DNA of 5,984 nt, from the NCBI GenBank assembly GCA_938003715.1, contig CALKYK010000477.1:1-5984 (forward strand), in the 5' to 3' direction. The stretch is from an uncultured Gammaproteobacteria bacterium. GTDB lineage: Bacteria; Pseudomonadota; Gammaproteobacteria; Steroidobacterales; Woeseiaceae. The position numbers and the translations under genes were made by a program. Position 1 is the first letter of the stretch. Every line of letters begins with the position of its first letter. The notes under the pieces were generated by a model that was given only the letters and a program-made list of their open reading frames with translations, did not search any database and was not told the origin of the DNA. Positions 5,199-5,984 of the stretch are shown here, one piece after another.

Positions 5199-5984
5199 AT
5201 GGACAGCCGTCAGCAGCGCATGAAAATTGCGGTGCAGAAATCCGGTCGCCTGACCGACCATTCGCTGGAATTGCTGGAGCGCTGTGGACTCAAGTTCACG
5301 CAAAGCAAGGACCAGCTTTTCTGCTACGGCGAAAATATGCCGATCGACCTTTTGCTCGTCCGCGACGACGACATTCCGGGCCTGGTCAGCGACGACGTCT
5401 GTGACCTCGGCATCGTGGGGCTGAACGTCGTCGAGGAAAAGCGCCTTGCGCTCGAACAGGCCAACGGCGACGCCCGCTTCGACCGCATTTACGGCCTGGA
5501 TTTCGGCCACTGCCGACTCGCGATCGCCGCACCCGACGAAACGGAATTCGACGGACCGCAATGTTTGTCCGGGAAACGGGTGGCGACGAGTTACGTCGCG
5601 ACCCTGGCCGATTACCTCGCGCGCAACGACATAGAGGCGGAAATCGTGTACTTCTCCGGCGCCGTAGAAATTGCGCCGAAGCTCGGCAAGGCGGACTTTG
5701 TCTGCGATCTGGTCTCAACCGGCTCGACGCTCGCCGCCAACCAGCTGCGCGAAGTCGCGACGGTCCTCGAGAGCGAAGCGATCATCATCCAGACCCGGGA
5801 ACCTCTGAGCAACGCCAAGCAGGCGTGGGTGGACCGTATCCTGCAGCGCCTGGACGGCGTTCTGCAGGTGCGGGAAAGCAAATACATCATGCTGCACGCA
5901 CCGCGCGCGGCGCTCGAACGCATTACCGAATTGCTCCCCGGCTCGGAGTATCCGACCGTCATCCCGCTGGTTGGCAACGGCGAC
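5199..5984 (+). CDS. hisG: ATP phosphoribosyltransferase, long form (3' end outside window)
   Basis: HisG condenses ATP with PRPP to phosphoribosyl-ATP, the first and feedback-controlled step of histidine synthesis, in the cytoplasm. The 262 residues present track the E. coli enzyme (299 aa): VQKSGRLTDHS near the start, ENMPIDLLLVRDDDIPGLV, DLGIVGLNVVEE, GKRVATSY, the PRPP-binding CDLVSTGSTL (169-178) and SKYIMLHAP (227-235), which marks entry into the C-terminal histidine-binding domain. This makes it the long, self-regulated form that does not need HisZ. The frame is open to the window edge, so roughly 35-40 residues are missing. It follows yerC by 9 bp and probably leads further his genes downstream. 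The ATG at 5199 has a GAGGA site; starting at 5220 would lose only seven residues. Confidence 0.97.
   Translation, partial: MDSRQQRMKIAVQKSGRLTDHSLELLERCGLKFTQSKDQLFCYGENMPIDLLLVRDDDIPGLVSDDVCDLGIVGLNVVEEKRLALEQANGDARFDRIYGLDFGHCRLAIAAPDETEFDGPQCLSGKRVATSYVATLADYLARNDIEAEIVYFSGAVEIAPKLGKADFVCDLVSTGSTLAANQLREVATVLESEAIIIQTREPLSNAKQAWVDRILQRLDGVLQVRESKYIMLHAPRAALERITELLPGSEYPTVIPLVGNGD

Noticed and set aside
1..5984. Mobile element, CRISPR array, tRNA or novel defence system
   Set aside because: I saw no transposase or integrase motifs, no regularly spaced direct repeats and no tRNA-like structure; the genes are standard biosynthetic ones.

Overview
The window is a stretch of GC-rich bacterial chromosome carrying amino-acid biosynthesis genes. 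It most resembles a gammaproteobacterium, perhaps a Xanthomonadales-like or neighbouring lineage. This rests on E. coli-like long-form HisG and MetB proteins, on a YerC/YecD (TrpR-like) gene directly before hisG, and on the GC-rich codon choice. The lineage is an inference; no search was run.

Layout. Positions 1 to about 157 are not explained by the neighbouring leucine genes. They read best as a minus-strand protein fragment broken by a stop codon, with a sharp change in base-composition phase at 157/158. From 177 to 3239 runs a tight plus-strand cluster leuC-leuD-leuB: the two subunits of isopropylmalate isomerase, then 3-isopropylmalate dehydrogenase. Spacing is 7 bp, then a 13 bp overlap. 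leuA, the first committed step, is not in the window. Facing this cluster is metB (cystathionine gamma-synthase, minus strand, 3220-4416). Its last 20 bp overlap the end of leuB tail to tail, so there is no intergenic terminator.

The 434 bp between metB and the next gene is the main regulatory region. On the minus strand it holds a sigma70-like promoter and, starting almost at the predicted transcription start, a well-conserved SAM-I (S-box) riboswitch. A roughly 140 nt leader follows with no oligo-U terminator but with an 8 nt segment complementary to the metB ribosome-binding region, which suggests control at translation. On the plus strand it holds an AT-rich patch with several dyads and a weak promoter for yerC-hisG.

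From 4851 the plus strand carries a small TrpR-superfamily gene (YerC/YecD family) and, 9 bp later, hisG (ATP phosphoribosyltransferase, long form), cut by the window end. These probably begin a his operon.

Together the genes serve leucine, methionine and histidine synthesis. I found no mobile element, CRISPR array, tRNA, rRNA or defence system. The genes are ordinary; the points worth a second look are the riboswitch with its proposed translational switch, the dyads between the two divergent transcription units, and the odd first 157 bases.
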